Assembly (NCBI GenBank): GCA_012932865.1
Contig: SAXG01000069.1
Coordinates: forward strand, 1 to 64,000
Direction: 5' to 3'
Origin: Amylostereum areolatum
Taxonomy: Eukaryota > Basidiomycota > Agaricomycetes > Russulales > Stereaceae
Length of the DNA stretch: 64,000 nucleotides
The translations under genes were made by a program, and so were the position numbers. The notes beneath the pieces are model-generated. The model worked only from the letters and a program-made list of their open reading frames with translations. It made no database searches and had not been told where the DNA came from. Positions 27,360-38,572 of this stretch are shown here, in pieces (position 1 is the first letter of the stretch; every line of letters begins with the position of its first letter).

Positions 27360-27933
27360 TCAATAGAAGTCGTCCAGGGGTTTCTTGGCTTTTCCCAGGT
27401 TTGCCTTAGGCTCCCATGTGTCTTCGCTCTTGTCATACCCCTTCCAGTGTACCAGGAATTTGAGGTGTCTCTTCTTTTTGCGGACATCAATGATAGATTC
27501 TACTTCGTAGAATTCTTCTTCCTTGACGAGATCGGGGGGTGGGGAGGGCATTTTCTTCTGGTTATCGAAGACGGGGCCATTATGCAGAGATAGGAGGGAC
27601 TCGTTGAATACCGGGTGTTTGCGTCCCCATGTCTTTGGGAGTTGGAGGCAGTATGCGGAGCCTCCGACCTTTTCCAGGATTTTGAACGGTCCAAATCGTT
27701 TGGCATCTAGCTTTTGCATGGGTCGTACGGTGTGGATAACCGTCTGTCCATTGCGGGTTTTAGCTTCGAGCCATGCAAAGTCTCCAATGTGGTAATCCAC
27801 GGGGTTGGCTTTATTACGGTCGTAAAATTGTTTTTGGTCATCCTGGGCGGCTTTGATGGCGGAGCGTGCTTTGGTGTAGATGTTCCGCATGCATTGAGCA
27901 AATTTGTTGGCTGTGGGGTTGGTGGTTTCGCGG
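27360..27933 (-). pseudogene. Chromovirus 1 (Ty3/gypsy), C-terminal integrase with chromodomain
   Basis: The minus frame from the retrotransposon junction at 27933 down to 27360 encodes the end of an integrase: FYDRNKAN, GDFAWLEAKT, KRFGPFKILEKVG and KHPVFNESLL. A chromodomain follows (YEVESIIDVRKKKRHLKFLV, then HWKGYDKSEDTWEP). The upstream part of the same pol lies at 38573-41133, beyond the inserted plus-strand element. Directly 3' is non-coding sequence with another duplication (27131 and 27258, 127 bp apart), then LTR family C. Confidence 0.85.
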
Positions 27934-28581
27934 TGATAGGGCCCCGCACGCGCTGAGCCCGTACCGAGATCAAGTTCGGCTCCTTTGGACACTTTGGTTT
28001 CTTCGGGTGCTTCGGCTCCTGTCCCGGCTCCTTCAGTTTCGGCTTCAGCTTCGGCTCCATGGGTCACGTGACCTCGGCTCCTACCTACCTACCCCCGGGT
28101 TCTCGCCCCTGGCTTCATTACCCAAAAGACCCCTTAGGTTTTGACGCAGGCTTCCTCACAGACCCTATACTGTACTTTCTACCTACTTCACTTAGTTCTC
28201 AACCTTGTTCCAGCTCGTCCCCAGTATGTTTTAGACTTTTGAGCCGAGTTTTGCTTAGTCAGCACTCGGGTCCGTTCCGTGTACAAGTCGTACTTACTGG
28301 AGAGCGTACCACCACCACCTACGTCCTCACCCTCGTCTTCACCCTCGGAATATCATTGGTTTGGCCCCATCGTCACCCTTGGCTCTAGGTTCTCATTTCT
28401 CACTCTCAACCCTCGGCTCTCGTATTAGGTTCCCTCCCAAGTCCTCCAAAAGTCGGCTCATTTCCGGCTTCTCCCTCACTTCCCGACCACCCCAGCATGC
28501 TCAACGCCCTCGCACCCTTCCTTCTTCCTCACTCCCTCTTTGTTGTGGTTTTCCCCCTTCATAGGCGAGTTAGGGTCATCA
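27934..28581 (+). repeat. 5' LTR of retrotransposon A
   Basis: 648 bp, TG...CA ends with TGAT/ATCA inverted tips. It is paired with 37925-38572 along its full length. Confidence 0.92.
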
Positions 28582-29271
28582 TCTGCGGAGCCCACCGCGA
28601 GGGGTTCATAGTTTCGAGTCTCTGTTGAGGCCGTCTCTTTTCCTTTCGTCTATACCCCTGGCCGCCCTGGCCATTGGAAATTCCTCCTCAAAACTATACA
28701 GTCCCTCGGCATTCGGCATTTAGGTTTCCCCCCCTCTTACCCTTGGTTTTTAGGCATCAGGCATCAGGAGGATCGTCATCCACAGTTAGGACAACACATC
28801 CATCACCTTCAGCTCTCGTTTTCGGCTTCTCTCATATACAGGCTCCCTCCATCCCTCGAACATCGGGGGATTCTTTCTCAAAACGGCTTCCAGCACCCGT
28901 GGTAGACAAGAATACCAAGATCTGACTGCTCCTTTTCGTGAAATCCCCACCGACCTGAAGACAAGTTCTTCGAAGCCGTCCCCTCCCCAGAAGCACATCA
29001 CAACAACCTACCGGAGTTCGACCTCGGCTACGATACCGACGAGCAGGAAGCACACGACTACCTAGTCAACCTTCTCAACGAGCTCAACCAAGGTCATCCA
29101 CCGGCTCATTCACCCACTCTACCGCTTTTATCTCCTCTCACAACTCCATCCCCTTGTTCACTCCCTCGGTCCCCCATCGGCTCAAACCACACATCTCCTA
29201 CTCGGCTCCCCTCATTCCTCCCAGTCTTCCGCAACCTCTTCCAAAACCTACAAAACCAAAACCAAGAACCC
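28582..29271 (+). other. 5' leader of retrotransposon A
   Basis: 690 bp between the LTR and the first Gag codon. It is rich in CGGCTC/CGGCTT words. The primer-binding site should start at 28582 (TCTGCGGAGCCCACCGCG); I cannot match it to a tRNA by eye. Confidence 0.5.
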
Positions 29272-31851
29272 ATGGCTGCCGCTCTTCGCATGCCTAGCCG
29301 AGGTGCTCGGGACGCTCCCACCTTTGACCCTCGGGACCCCCGAACCCTCTCCTCATTCCTTGAAGACCTTGAATATCTCTTTGTCAGTGCCCACATCACA
29401 GAAGATGCCGAGAAAAAGCAACATGCAACCCGCCTAGCCCCTGTTTCCGAGACCGGTTGCTGGCGTGGACTCCCGGAATTCAGATATCAAGATGGCGACC
29501 CTACTCCCGAGGCTACTTGGGCCGAGTTCAAGAAGGCTGTTTACAAGGAGTACACCGACTCGGAAGGAGACTGGCTCTATACCATGGCCAACCTCTACAA
29601 GATTACAGGTGAAAGTGCCCATGTTGGTATCCGGTCCTTTGTCCAGTTCGGCGAGTACAACCGGCTCTTCAAAGATGTCACCAAGTACTTGCTCGAGACG
29701 GACCAGATCCAAGAAAAGGAGCGGGACTGTGCCTTCTTACAAGGCTTTCCGGACGATCTGAAGAACCGGATTCTTGAGGACCTTTGGATCATGCACCCAA
29801 GGCAGCGGCAGGGTATCCCATACACAGTTGACCAGATTACAGAGTCGGCTCGGCACCTCCTTGACGGCTCCCCCAGCTACCTTGCAAGTGATACTTCTCC
29901 GGCACCCCGTGCCACCCCCAGGTTTTCGGCTTCTCATTCCCCTCAACCGGCTGTCAAGTCGGAACCTATTGACTCACTCCTCGCATCAGTTGAAGCACTT
30001 ACAAAGCTCATGACAGCCAATATTCAGACCCGCCGTCAACAGCCACAGGTTCAGCAGATGTCAAACCAGCCAATTCCATAGGCTCCTCGTTTGTCCGGCT
30101 TCACTGCCGGAAAATGTCTTTACTGCTCGGAAGGTCACTTCATCCGGGAGTGCCCTTACATTGTCACGGATGCCTCAGCAGGACTCATCAAAAAGAATGA
30201 ACGGGCACAGGTTGTACTAGCCAATGGGATGTATGTCCCAAAGACCATTGTTGGTCCCAACCTTCGGTCTCGCATCCAGGAGTGGTACCGACAGAACCCG
30301 TTGGCTTCTCCATCGCAACAGCCGCAACTTATGCTTGAAGTCATGACCCAGTCCCCTGTTCCCCACACTGTCCCATCAGCTTCTTCGGTTCCACCGGCTC
30401 CTTTCAAGGCTTCAGAACGTCCTCCCCCGCCGCACTTCCAGCACGGCATTATTGACCTCATGTCAGCTGAGCAGCGCATCCAGCAGCTGCAGGAAGAGAT
30501 CTATGCAATGGAGTGCAAGACCCAGGCAGCCAAGCAGGCAAGGGACCGGGACCGTGAGGCCCGAGCTGACCGCCGCCAGGTCCGCTTTGATGAAGAAGTT
30601 CACCCAGCGGTGAACCAGCCAGTAGCGAAGCAGCCGAGCTCAGCCAGGATCGAGGAGGTTACCGATGAAGACGAGCCCTGGGTCCCAGTGCCAACTTCGG
30701 CACCTGTTCAGGCTCCTACTCCTTTGGAACCTACTATTCCTGAGTCTTTTCCCTCGGCTCCTATGCCTGAGCACCCTTTTGCCAACGTCCGGGAGGCAAC
30801 TTACATGCCTCCACACACCCGGAATGTCGGCACTGCACCCAAACCAGCTCCTGTTGTCAAGAAAAATGAACCCGCATATCGAACCCAGCCCCCAATCCGA
30901 GATGCCAAGATTGCACTTGATGTGTACTGACACTCTCTCAATGCACAGGTCACGCTCACCCAACGGGAACTTCTCTCGATTTCTCCAGAGGTTCGTTCAC
31001 AATTGCGGGAGGATATCTTGGCTCGTCGGGTTGTCAATGCCCCTGGGTCAGGAGCAACCAATGTTTTCTATTCTGAGGAGGATGACACCCCTGGCTTCCC
31101 AGAGTCCGAGCCTGTGCTCCCCTTTGAAGCGGAACCCCCGGAAAATGCGAACACGGCCACCAAGGCTGAGGTTTTTCTTGCATCAAGTGCAGATGCCTTC
31201 CTAGATGTCTTCCCTACCCAAGGAGCCAAAATTTCGGCTCCTTTTTCGGCTTCTCGGCCCCAGGCTTCGGTTCCAACCTATGTTCAGGCTTCTTCCACCT
31301 TACCCCCGGGTGCTATTGTGGTCCCAGACCCATATGAGCAGTATCTCAAAGCACTCCCAGAAGGTGAAGAACCTGTAACCTTGGTGGTCTCTTGTGAATC
31401 AGCAGCCATACGAGCCGTTGAGGCTCTTGTTGACAACAAAGGAAAAGTTAGCTGCATCTTGGATCCTGGCTCTGCGATTATCTCAATGTCGGAGGGTGTC
31501 TGCCATGCATACGCGCTGCCATATGACCCCTCTGTCATTCTGGACATGCAATCGGCCAATGGAGATGTTGACAAGTCTCTCGGCCTGGCACGCAATGTCC
31601 CGGTCAAAATAGGAGCCATTACCCCTTACCTCCAGGTGCATGTTATCCGAAGCCCGGCCTATGACATTTTACTCGGCCGCCCCTTTGATATCCTTTCCGA
31701 GACGGTTGTTTGCAGCTTCAATGACGAGTCCCAGACCATCACATTGCATGATCCAAACTCGGAACGTACAACTACGGTTCCAACAGTACCCCGTCGGCCC
31801 CCTCGCTACATTCGTTTGGCAGTGGCGGATTTTCAACGCTCGATGAACTGA
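29272..31851 (+). pseudogene. Retrotransposon A Gag-protease frame with two in-frame stops
   Basis: One reading frame of 860 codons. The capsid-like part (DPRDPRTLSSFLEDLEYLF to RHLLDGSPSY) precedes a zinc knuckle CLYCSEGHFIREC (CX2CX3HX4C, one residue short of the retroviral spacing). After long Pro/Ala/Ser-rich and charged stretches comes an aspartic protease with DPGSAIISM and LLGRPFD. In-frame stops are TAG at 30079-30081 and TGA at 30928-30930; the frame is otherwise open on both sides. The frame ends in TGA at 31849-31851, overlapping the ATG of pol by one base (TGATG). Confidence 0.85.
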
Positions 31852-34800
31852 TGCCAGATCAGGGAGAGTTCGCTTTAATCATTGACCGAGATCCCAAGGA
31901 CTTCACTTCTTTTTCTATTCAGGCTCACACTCACTTGCTTTCCGGCTTCTCTTCCTCTGACATTGATTTACTTTACCTTTCAGCTTCCAATCCCACCATT
32001 TTGACCACAACTGCATTCTCGGACCCTTCCTTTCCATACGCGGTCTTTTACTCTGAAATTTTGGCTCCATTTTTGGCTTCAATTTTGGCTTCTGCACCAT
32101 TTCCGGCTTCGGCTTCTGTTCCAATTTCGGCTTCTGGACCCTTTTCAGTTTCGGCTCCTTCTTTGTACCCTGGTTTCTCATCCATTCATTCCCATACCTA
32201 TGCACCCAGTCCCAATTCTTCCCCTTCTCTTCCCCATTTCAACCGAAGACAAAACACCTACGGCTTCTTACCTTCGGCTTATACCCAGGCTCCCATTTCA
32301 CCAGTTCCTATCTTTGCAGCCAAGAAGAAGTACAAGACTGTTGCACAAAAGGTCCGCCCCATGCTGGCATCACTTCTGGAACACTTCCGCATTGTTCGGC
32401 ACATCCTAGGAGACCCCCTTGCTGGCATGCCTGTTCTTACTCCCCACCCCCCACCCTTTGAACCCACGGGCCGATACACTGCCGAGCGCAAAGCCTTTAT
32501 AGACAAAGTGCACCCAGAAGGTTTCCTTTGGCCTGAGGAATGGCTCCTCCTACATGATCTCCTCTCAAAACAGAACCTTGCCTTTGCATGGGAAGATTCC
32601 GAGCGCGGTCACTTTCGTGAAGACTTCTTTCCTCCAGTTATCATCCTGGTTATCCCGCACACTCCCTGGGTCCAGCGGAACATCCCTATACCCCCGGGAA
32701 TCTTCAACGAGGTCTGCAAAATCATCGAGTCTAAGGAGAAAGCTGGAGTTTACGAGCTATCTAATTCCTCATACCGGTCCCGGTGGTTTACTGTTGTCAA
32801 GAAGGATGGAAAGAGCCTGCACATTGTGCACTCCCTTGAACCACTCAACAAAGTCACCATTGCACACTCCGGAGTCCCACCGTTTACCGACCAACTAGCC
32901 GAGCAATTTGCAGGTCGCGCATGTGGAGGTATCATGGACTTGTTTGTTGGGTATGACGAGCGTCGCATTGCTGAGGCCTCCCGGGACCTCACAACCTTCC
33001 AAACCCCCTTTGGCTCCCGTCGGCTTGTCACCCTGCCCATGGGTTGGACTAACTCGGTACCCATCTTTCATGACGACGTCACCCATATTCTTCAGGCCGA
33101 GATTCTGGCTGTTACTCAGCCGTATATTGATGATGTCCCTATCCGAGGCCCACCCACCCGTTATGAACTACCAGATGGAGGCTATGAAGTGCACCCGGAA
33201 AACCCTGGAATCCGGAGGTTTGTCGGGGAACACATGCAGAACGTCAACCGGGTTGTACAACAGATGAAGTATTGTGGCAGCACCTTTTCCGTCTTCAAAT
33301 TGATTCTATGTGCACCCGAGTTTACAGTTGTTGGGCACCGTTGCACCTATGAAGGACGGGTTCCCGAGCCTTCTAATTATGCGAAGATCATCAACTGGGG
33401 CCCATGCAAGGATCTCTCGAATGTTCGTGCATTTCTCGGCACCATTGGAGTAGCCCGCTCGTTTATTCGCAACTTCGGTCATCGAGCCTGGGCATTGGTT
33501 TGGCTCACCTGCAAGGGAGCTCCCTTTGAGTGGGGTGAAGAGCAACAGGCAGCACAAGACGATCTCAAGCAGGCACTTCTTGAATCTCCGGCTCTACGTC
33601 CCATCGACTACAGTTCACCTGCCGAAGTCATCCTTGCCGTCGACACATCCTATATCGCAATAGGGTACCTCCTCTGTCAGTGTGCAGTTGAAGACCCTCG
33701 GAAACGTTCATTTGCACGCTTTGGCTCCACCGTTCTCAATGATCAGGAGGCCCAGTTCTCACAGCCAAAGCTTGAACTCTACGGATTGTTTCGGGCCCTC
33801 AAAGCTCTCAAGATATGGCTTGTCGGTGTTCGGAACCTAGTCATTGAGGTTGATGCTCGGTACATCAGTGGCATGCTCAACAACCCAGATATTGCCCCCG
33901 GAGCAAGTTCCAACCGATGGATCATCTCAATACTGATGTTTCATTTTCGGCTCGTTCATGTCCCAGGGATTTTCCATGGCCCAGACGGTCTGTCTCGTCG
34001 GGTGCGGCAGCCTGGTGATTTGGATGATATAGAGGATGACAAATTTGACGATTGGATTGACCGGCTTCATGGCTTCATGCACATGATAAATATTGGCTCC
34101 CTTCCCTCACCTCTACCACTGGAAACTGTCACGTTCCTCCAGACCAGCTTTGTCCACTCAGTTCCAGAGGTTCAGGCTCCCAGTTCTATTGGTCCTTCCG
34201 AGGACAACCCAAGTGTGCCCCTGGAAATGGTTCTACCTCGTTCGGAAGCAACAGTGGAGGCTGATTTTCGGCTCAAACAGGTTTCTCGGTACCTTCAGAC
34301 CCTGGAACGTCCTCCCGGTTTATCAGATGCCGAGTTTTCCACCTTCCTCCATTATTGCCTTGATTTATTTTGCATCCATAACCAGCTCTGGAGACGCCAT
34401 CCCAGTGGTGCTAACAAGATTGTTGTCTGGATTGAGGACCGGCTTCGCATTTTAACCCAGTTGCACGATGATATCGGCCACAAGGGTATTTTTGCAACCA
34501 CGGCTATGGTAGCCAAGCGGTTCTGGTGGCCATCCCTCAAAGCCAATGTTGTCTGGTTCATCCGGACATGCCACCTTTGTCAAGTTCGTCAAATGAAGCA
34601 GGTTCTAATTCCTCCGATGGTTGCAACTCCAGCTCCTTTGTTCACCAAGGTCTACATGGACACAATGCGGCTTCCACCATCCAATGGATTCAAGCACTTT
34701 CTCCATGGGCGTTGCTCCCTCACCACCTACATGGAAGGCTGAGCGGTTCGGAACGAGACATCCCGTGTTATTGCCGACTGGATTTTTCAGGACTATATCT

Positions 34801-35444
34801 GCTGATGGGGTTCTCTGCGCGAGATTGTTTCAGATAACAGAGCACCCTTTGTTGCAGCCCTCACCTATCTTGAGAAGAAATATGGTGTCAAGCATATCCG
34901 GATATCCGGGTACAACTCACGTGCAAATGGCATAGTCGAACGTCCCCATCTCGATACCCGGAAGGTGTTATTCAGAGCAGCCGATGGTGAACAGTCCCGG
35001 TGGTCACAAGTTATCTACCATGTCATTTGGGCTGACCGGATTACCATCCGTCGTCGTATGGGTTGCTCCCCAGCCCAAATGGAACGTGATCATTCAGCAG
35101 TTATTCACAATTACGACTTCCAGGCCGGCTCCCTTGTCCTCATGCGTAACACGGCAGTGGAGAAGGCTTTAAACTGAGAAATGCGGCCCCGGTATCTTGG
35201 CCCCTATGTTGTTCTTTCAAGAAACCGAGGTGGCGCCTACATCCTCTGTGAACTCGATGGTTCAGTCTTTGATAGACCCACAGCGGCTTTCCGGGTTGTT
35301 CCCTATCTTGCACGGTCCTCTATCCCACTCCCACCTCTAGACGACCTCATTGATATATCAATGGCACGCCTTCGGGAACTTGAGGCTACCACAATGGTGG
35401 ACCCGGATGAAGAGGTAGTAACCGAAGACCCACCCGAGATCTAG
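31851..35444 (+). pseudogene. Retrotransposon A pol (RT, RNase H, integrase) with three in-frame TGA codons
   Basis: One frame of 1,198 codons. RT carries the substituted active site YIDD (PYIDDVPIRGP) and LPMGWTNS. RNase H follows (VDTSYIAIGYLL, VIEVDARYISGML). The integrase zinc domain is GHKGIF...CHLCQVRQ, then the core (SDNRAPFVAALTYL, SGYNSRANGIVERPH) and a C-terminal PRYLGPYVV block. There is no chromodomain. Stops are TGA at 34740, 34803 and 35175, all in the same frame with open sequence around them. The integrase core is thus not translated in one piece unless they are suppressed. The N-terminal 150 codons are Ser/Ala/Pro-rich low complexity. Confidence 0.88.
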
Positions 35445-35477
35445 AACAGCAACACTAGAACCTGCCCCTGGTCATGC

Positions 35478-35509
35478 CTGTGGACAGTCATGATTTCAGT
35501 AGGGAGGAG
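35478..35509 (+). repeat. First copy of the polypurine-tract region
   Basis: 32 nt just after pol that match 37892-37923 (directly before the 3' LTR) at 29 of 32 positions. Both contain a TTTCAGT.GGGAGGAG core. Confidence 0.85.
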
Positions 35510-36880
35510 GGCTAGTACCCTTTACTATATGACATGAACACTATACACATTCCTTTTCTATCATCAACACTATTCTTCCACTCATTTATTCCTTTCCTTC
35601 CTCGGCTCCTTTCCCCATTTTCAGCTTATTCTTGCTTTTCCTTCGGCTCCTTTCAATCACACCCCTGGACATTCCCACACATTCTAGGCAACCACCTTTT
35701 ACATTCCAAGGCAGGAGATGACAATACGGACAAGCTACAATATGAACACCTCCCGATACAACCTCCGGAAACCAACCAACAATCCCCTATTTTCTCGGCT
35801 TCACCTCGGCTCCTACTCTGCAAACTCCGGCGGCTCATCATCCATCCATCTATCACCCTCGGCTTCTTCCCCCATAGCTGGAAATCCAACCTCCATCTCA
35901 TTGTGTATGCTCTGAGCCAGCGAAGGTGGATTAGATGGCAGGAGACTTGACAGGACCAACTGGACCCCAGTGCCATACGGCATGTCGATAACTTCAACTA
36001 CACCACCAGCAGTTGCCTCAGCATGACTCTATGCGGGGCCATTCGGATGAGTCTGATGGCGTGACCAAGGGTTCACGCTAGCATCATGTCAGCTTCAATC
36101 CAACCCCCTCAATCTCGGCGCCATTCCGATTATCCGTTGCGAGAAAGTCGGCTTCGCGCCCAAGTCAGTGTGAGTACAGGTTGTCCTCTCAGTTTCAATC
36201 CCCACAGAGTCCTCGATGGACGGTGACGAGCGCGGGTTATGTAAGCAGTATTCATTTTCGTCGTCGCGCCAAGTCATCCTCGACTCCTTGTTTCCTCTCA
36301 CCACGTCCTTCTCTTCTCCCCGTCCTTCACCTGGCCATAACCCCTCATCTGTAATGGGCGACTCCGACGTACCAAGATTTGGACAGCGCGTCAGGGTTTC
36401 CGTGGATGTACGAAGGGTTGGGTATGGACTCTCCCTTCGACACACTCATGTGGGCATCATCCAGAGTCTGGATCATGGTGCGTGTTCTATTCACTTACCG
36501 CCCACCTGCCCTCACGACAGCATTCAGGATTTGCACATGCTCCGGCGCCCCTCTTGTTGTCGCTGGCAGTCGTCCTCACCTTCGCTCGCGGCCTTGAACT
36601 TTACTCCTGGTCTTGAACTTTGCTTGCGGTCTTGAACTTTACTCTCGGTCTCTCGTTTTTGCTTGCGGTCTTGGTCCTCACTCGCGATCTTGGTCCCGCT
36701 CGCGGTTCTCTCTGGTCCTGGCTCTCTGTCCCCTGGCTCACTGGGTTCCCTGGTCTTATCTCGGTCTCCGTATGGTCCACCTGCTTTGTTGGCATCCCAG
36801 GTAACCCTCTCTCACCTGTCATCCCTCTTCATATATCCCGTAGCAGCCCCCATATACTCTGTAGTTATCAAATGAAGATA
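35510..36880 (+). other. Non-coding part of the extra segment of retrotransposon A
   Basis: Pyrimidine-rich, with scattered CGGCTC/CGGCTT words, and imperfect tandem repeats of about 20 nt around GCGGTCTTGAACTT at 36600-36730. Open frames here are short and low-complexity. Confidence 0.5.
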
Positions 36881-37701
36881 TCATAATTTTTTTCCTTCTA
36901 CATCAGGATAAGATCGCGATAAGCACGATTTAAGCCAGCAACCCGCCGAGCGATTTTTGATGAGCTTAGTAAGATTATTGGATTGAATCCAAAGAACCTC
37001 AGCTTCGGGCCCAAGGGAATTCGTTGAGCGTGATATCCGCTTGACATTTTTGGATTCCATCCATCGGCACACCAACTTCAAACTCAGGGACGTGATATCG
37101 GAATGATGCTGAGGGATCGCCTGGTGGTGTATATGGTCAAGAAGAACTGGATTGGCGGGACCGAGGAAATGGCGAGTGGTCCCATAGAGGACAACACGGT
37201 ACGACTGGAAGGACCTCTCTCCCCAGCATGCCTGCTTCCAGGCTTCAAGTATGGCAGCCTTTGCAATATACACCGTCGCGGGATCAGGAATCCCATCCGG
37301 GGGCGGGAAGACCAGGCGGCGGATGGCAAAGTTGAAGTCGATCTGGAGGAGGTACGGAAGAACCAAGGCATCATACACTTGCAAAGAGACACGGTGGATG
37401 AAAGTGGTCAGGAACGAAGCCACATCAGACAGCATATCCTCAAGGACCGGGTCCTGGGAAGCCGGAGTTGTTTCGCGACGGTACGCTTGCTGAAGACAAA
37501 ATCAGTGCAGCACGAAAAGTCGGCTTCATAACAACATACCAGGCAAGGCACAAAGTCACGAACCCACAAGGCAATTGTGTTCCGATCGGCATCCAAACCC
37601 GGTTCAAATATTCGGCTCATTGGCAGTTCTAGGAGTGCAGAGCCGAGTTTTTGACGAACCCAAAGCAGTTCACCATGGGTGTGCAGAGGAGGAGCTTCCA
37701 T
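36881..37701 (-). CDS. Spliced antisense open reading frame inside retrotransposon A, unknown function
   Basis: Two minus-strand exons (37540-37701 and 36881-37489) joined by a 50-nt intron (donor GTATGT, acceptor TTCAG) give an uninterrupted 256 aa. Contrast this with the stops in gag and pol of the same element. The product has a normal globular composition: VASFLTTFIHRVSLQVYDAL, then IDFNFAIRRLVFPPPDG, AILEAWKQACWGERSF and LLDHIHHQAIPQHH. It lacks the Pro/Ser bias of its surroundings. I recognise no domain. It lies between the duplicated polypurine regions, opposite to the element's own genes. It may be a captured gene or an element-specific accessory gene; chance is less likely given the clean splice. 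Confidence 0.55.
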
Positions 37702-37891
37702 CTCAAGGAGTTTGCGGACGACCTACCCAATTTTTTTCCGGCCCCTTTTATCCATATTCCAGAGGTACCCATGCCTTGTGCTTTCAGCACCGCATTTCCT
37801 TGGACGCAGTCCATCAACCCTATGTCTTGGTTGTTGCTCTTGATTCCACCATCCCATCATGTTTCCAAGGTCCCTATGCATCGCCTTCTGA

Positions 37892-37924
37892 CTGTGGACA
37901 GTCAGTATTTCAGTGGGGAGGAGA
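37892..37924 (+). promoter_or_regulatory. Polypurine tract of retrotransposon A
   Basis: A purine-rich tract (GTGGGGAGGAGA) directly abuts the 3' LTR start at 37925, the expected site for plus-strand priming. The surrounding 32 nt duplicate 35478-35509. Confidence 0.75.
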
Positions 37925-38572
37925 TGATAGGGCCCCGCACGCGCTGAGCCCGTACCGAGATCAAGTCCGGCTCCTTTGGACACTTTGGTTTCTTCGGGTG
38001 CTTCGGCTCCTGTCCCGGCTCCTTCAGTTTCGGCTTCAGCTTCGGCTCCATGGGTCACGTGACCTCGGCTCCTACCTACCTACCCCCGGGTTCTCGCCCC
38101 TGGCTTCATTACCCAAAAGACCTCTTAGGTTTTGATGCAGGCTTCCTCACAGACCCTATACTATACTTTCTACCTACTTCACTTAGTTCTCAACCTTGTT
38201 CCGGCTCGTCCCCAGTATGTTTTAGACTTTTGAGCCGAGTTTTGCTTAGTCAGCACTCGGGTCCGTTCCGTGTACAAGTCGTACTTACTGGAGAGCGTAC
38301 CACCACTACCTACGTCCTCACCCTCGTCTTCACCCTCGGAATATCATCGGTTTGGCCCCATTGTCACCCTCGGCTCTAGGTTCTCATTTCTCACTCTCGA
38401 CCCTCGGCTCTCGTATTAGGTTCCCTCCCAAGTTCTCCAAAAGTCGGCACATTTCCGGCTTCTCCCTCACTTCCCGACCACCCCAGCATGCTCAACGCCC
38501 TCGCACCCTTCCTTCTTCCTCACTCCCTCTTTGTTGTGGTTTTCCCCCTTCATAGGCAAGTTAGGGTCATCA
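37925..38572 (+). repeat. 3' LTR of retrotransposon A
   Basis: 648 bp, same ends and length as the 5' LTR, 13 differences seen by eye. Confidence 0.92.

Larger units (their letters stand above)
27934..38572 (+). mobile_element. LTR retrotransposon A (Ty3/gypsy order, no chromodomain), inserted in chromovirus 1
   Basis: Two 648-bp LTRs (27934-28581 and 37925-38572) begin TGATAGGG and end TCATCA. By eye they differ at 13 positions, 12 of them transitions (about 2%). A Gag/protease frame, then a pol with RT, RNase H and integrase in that order, lie on the plus strand. A purine tract abuts the 3' LTR. The bases outside the LTRs (GCGG before, GTGG after) look like a short target duplication with one C/T difference. 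It splits chromovirus 1 pol exactly between two pieces of integrase. Confidence 0.92.

Noticed and set aside
34740..35177. Possible stop-codon reassignment (TGA read as Arg)
   Set aside because: Host genes in 1-20 kb use TGA as a normal terminator (for example the carboxylase at 15088-15090), and the affected genes are transposon-derived, so mutation is simpler.
37629..37817. An additional 5' exon for the antisense gene
   Set aside because: The candidate splice does not keep the frame, and an in-frame TAG lies shortly upstream of the ATG at 37701.
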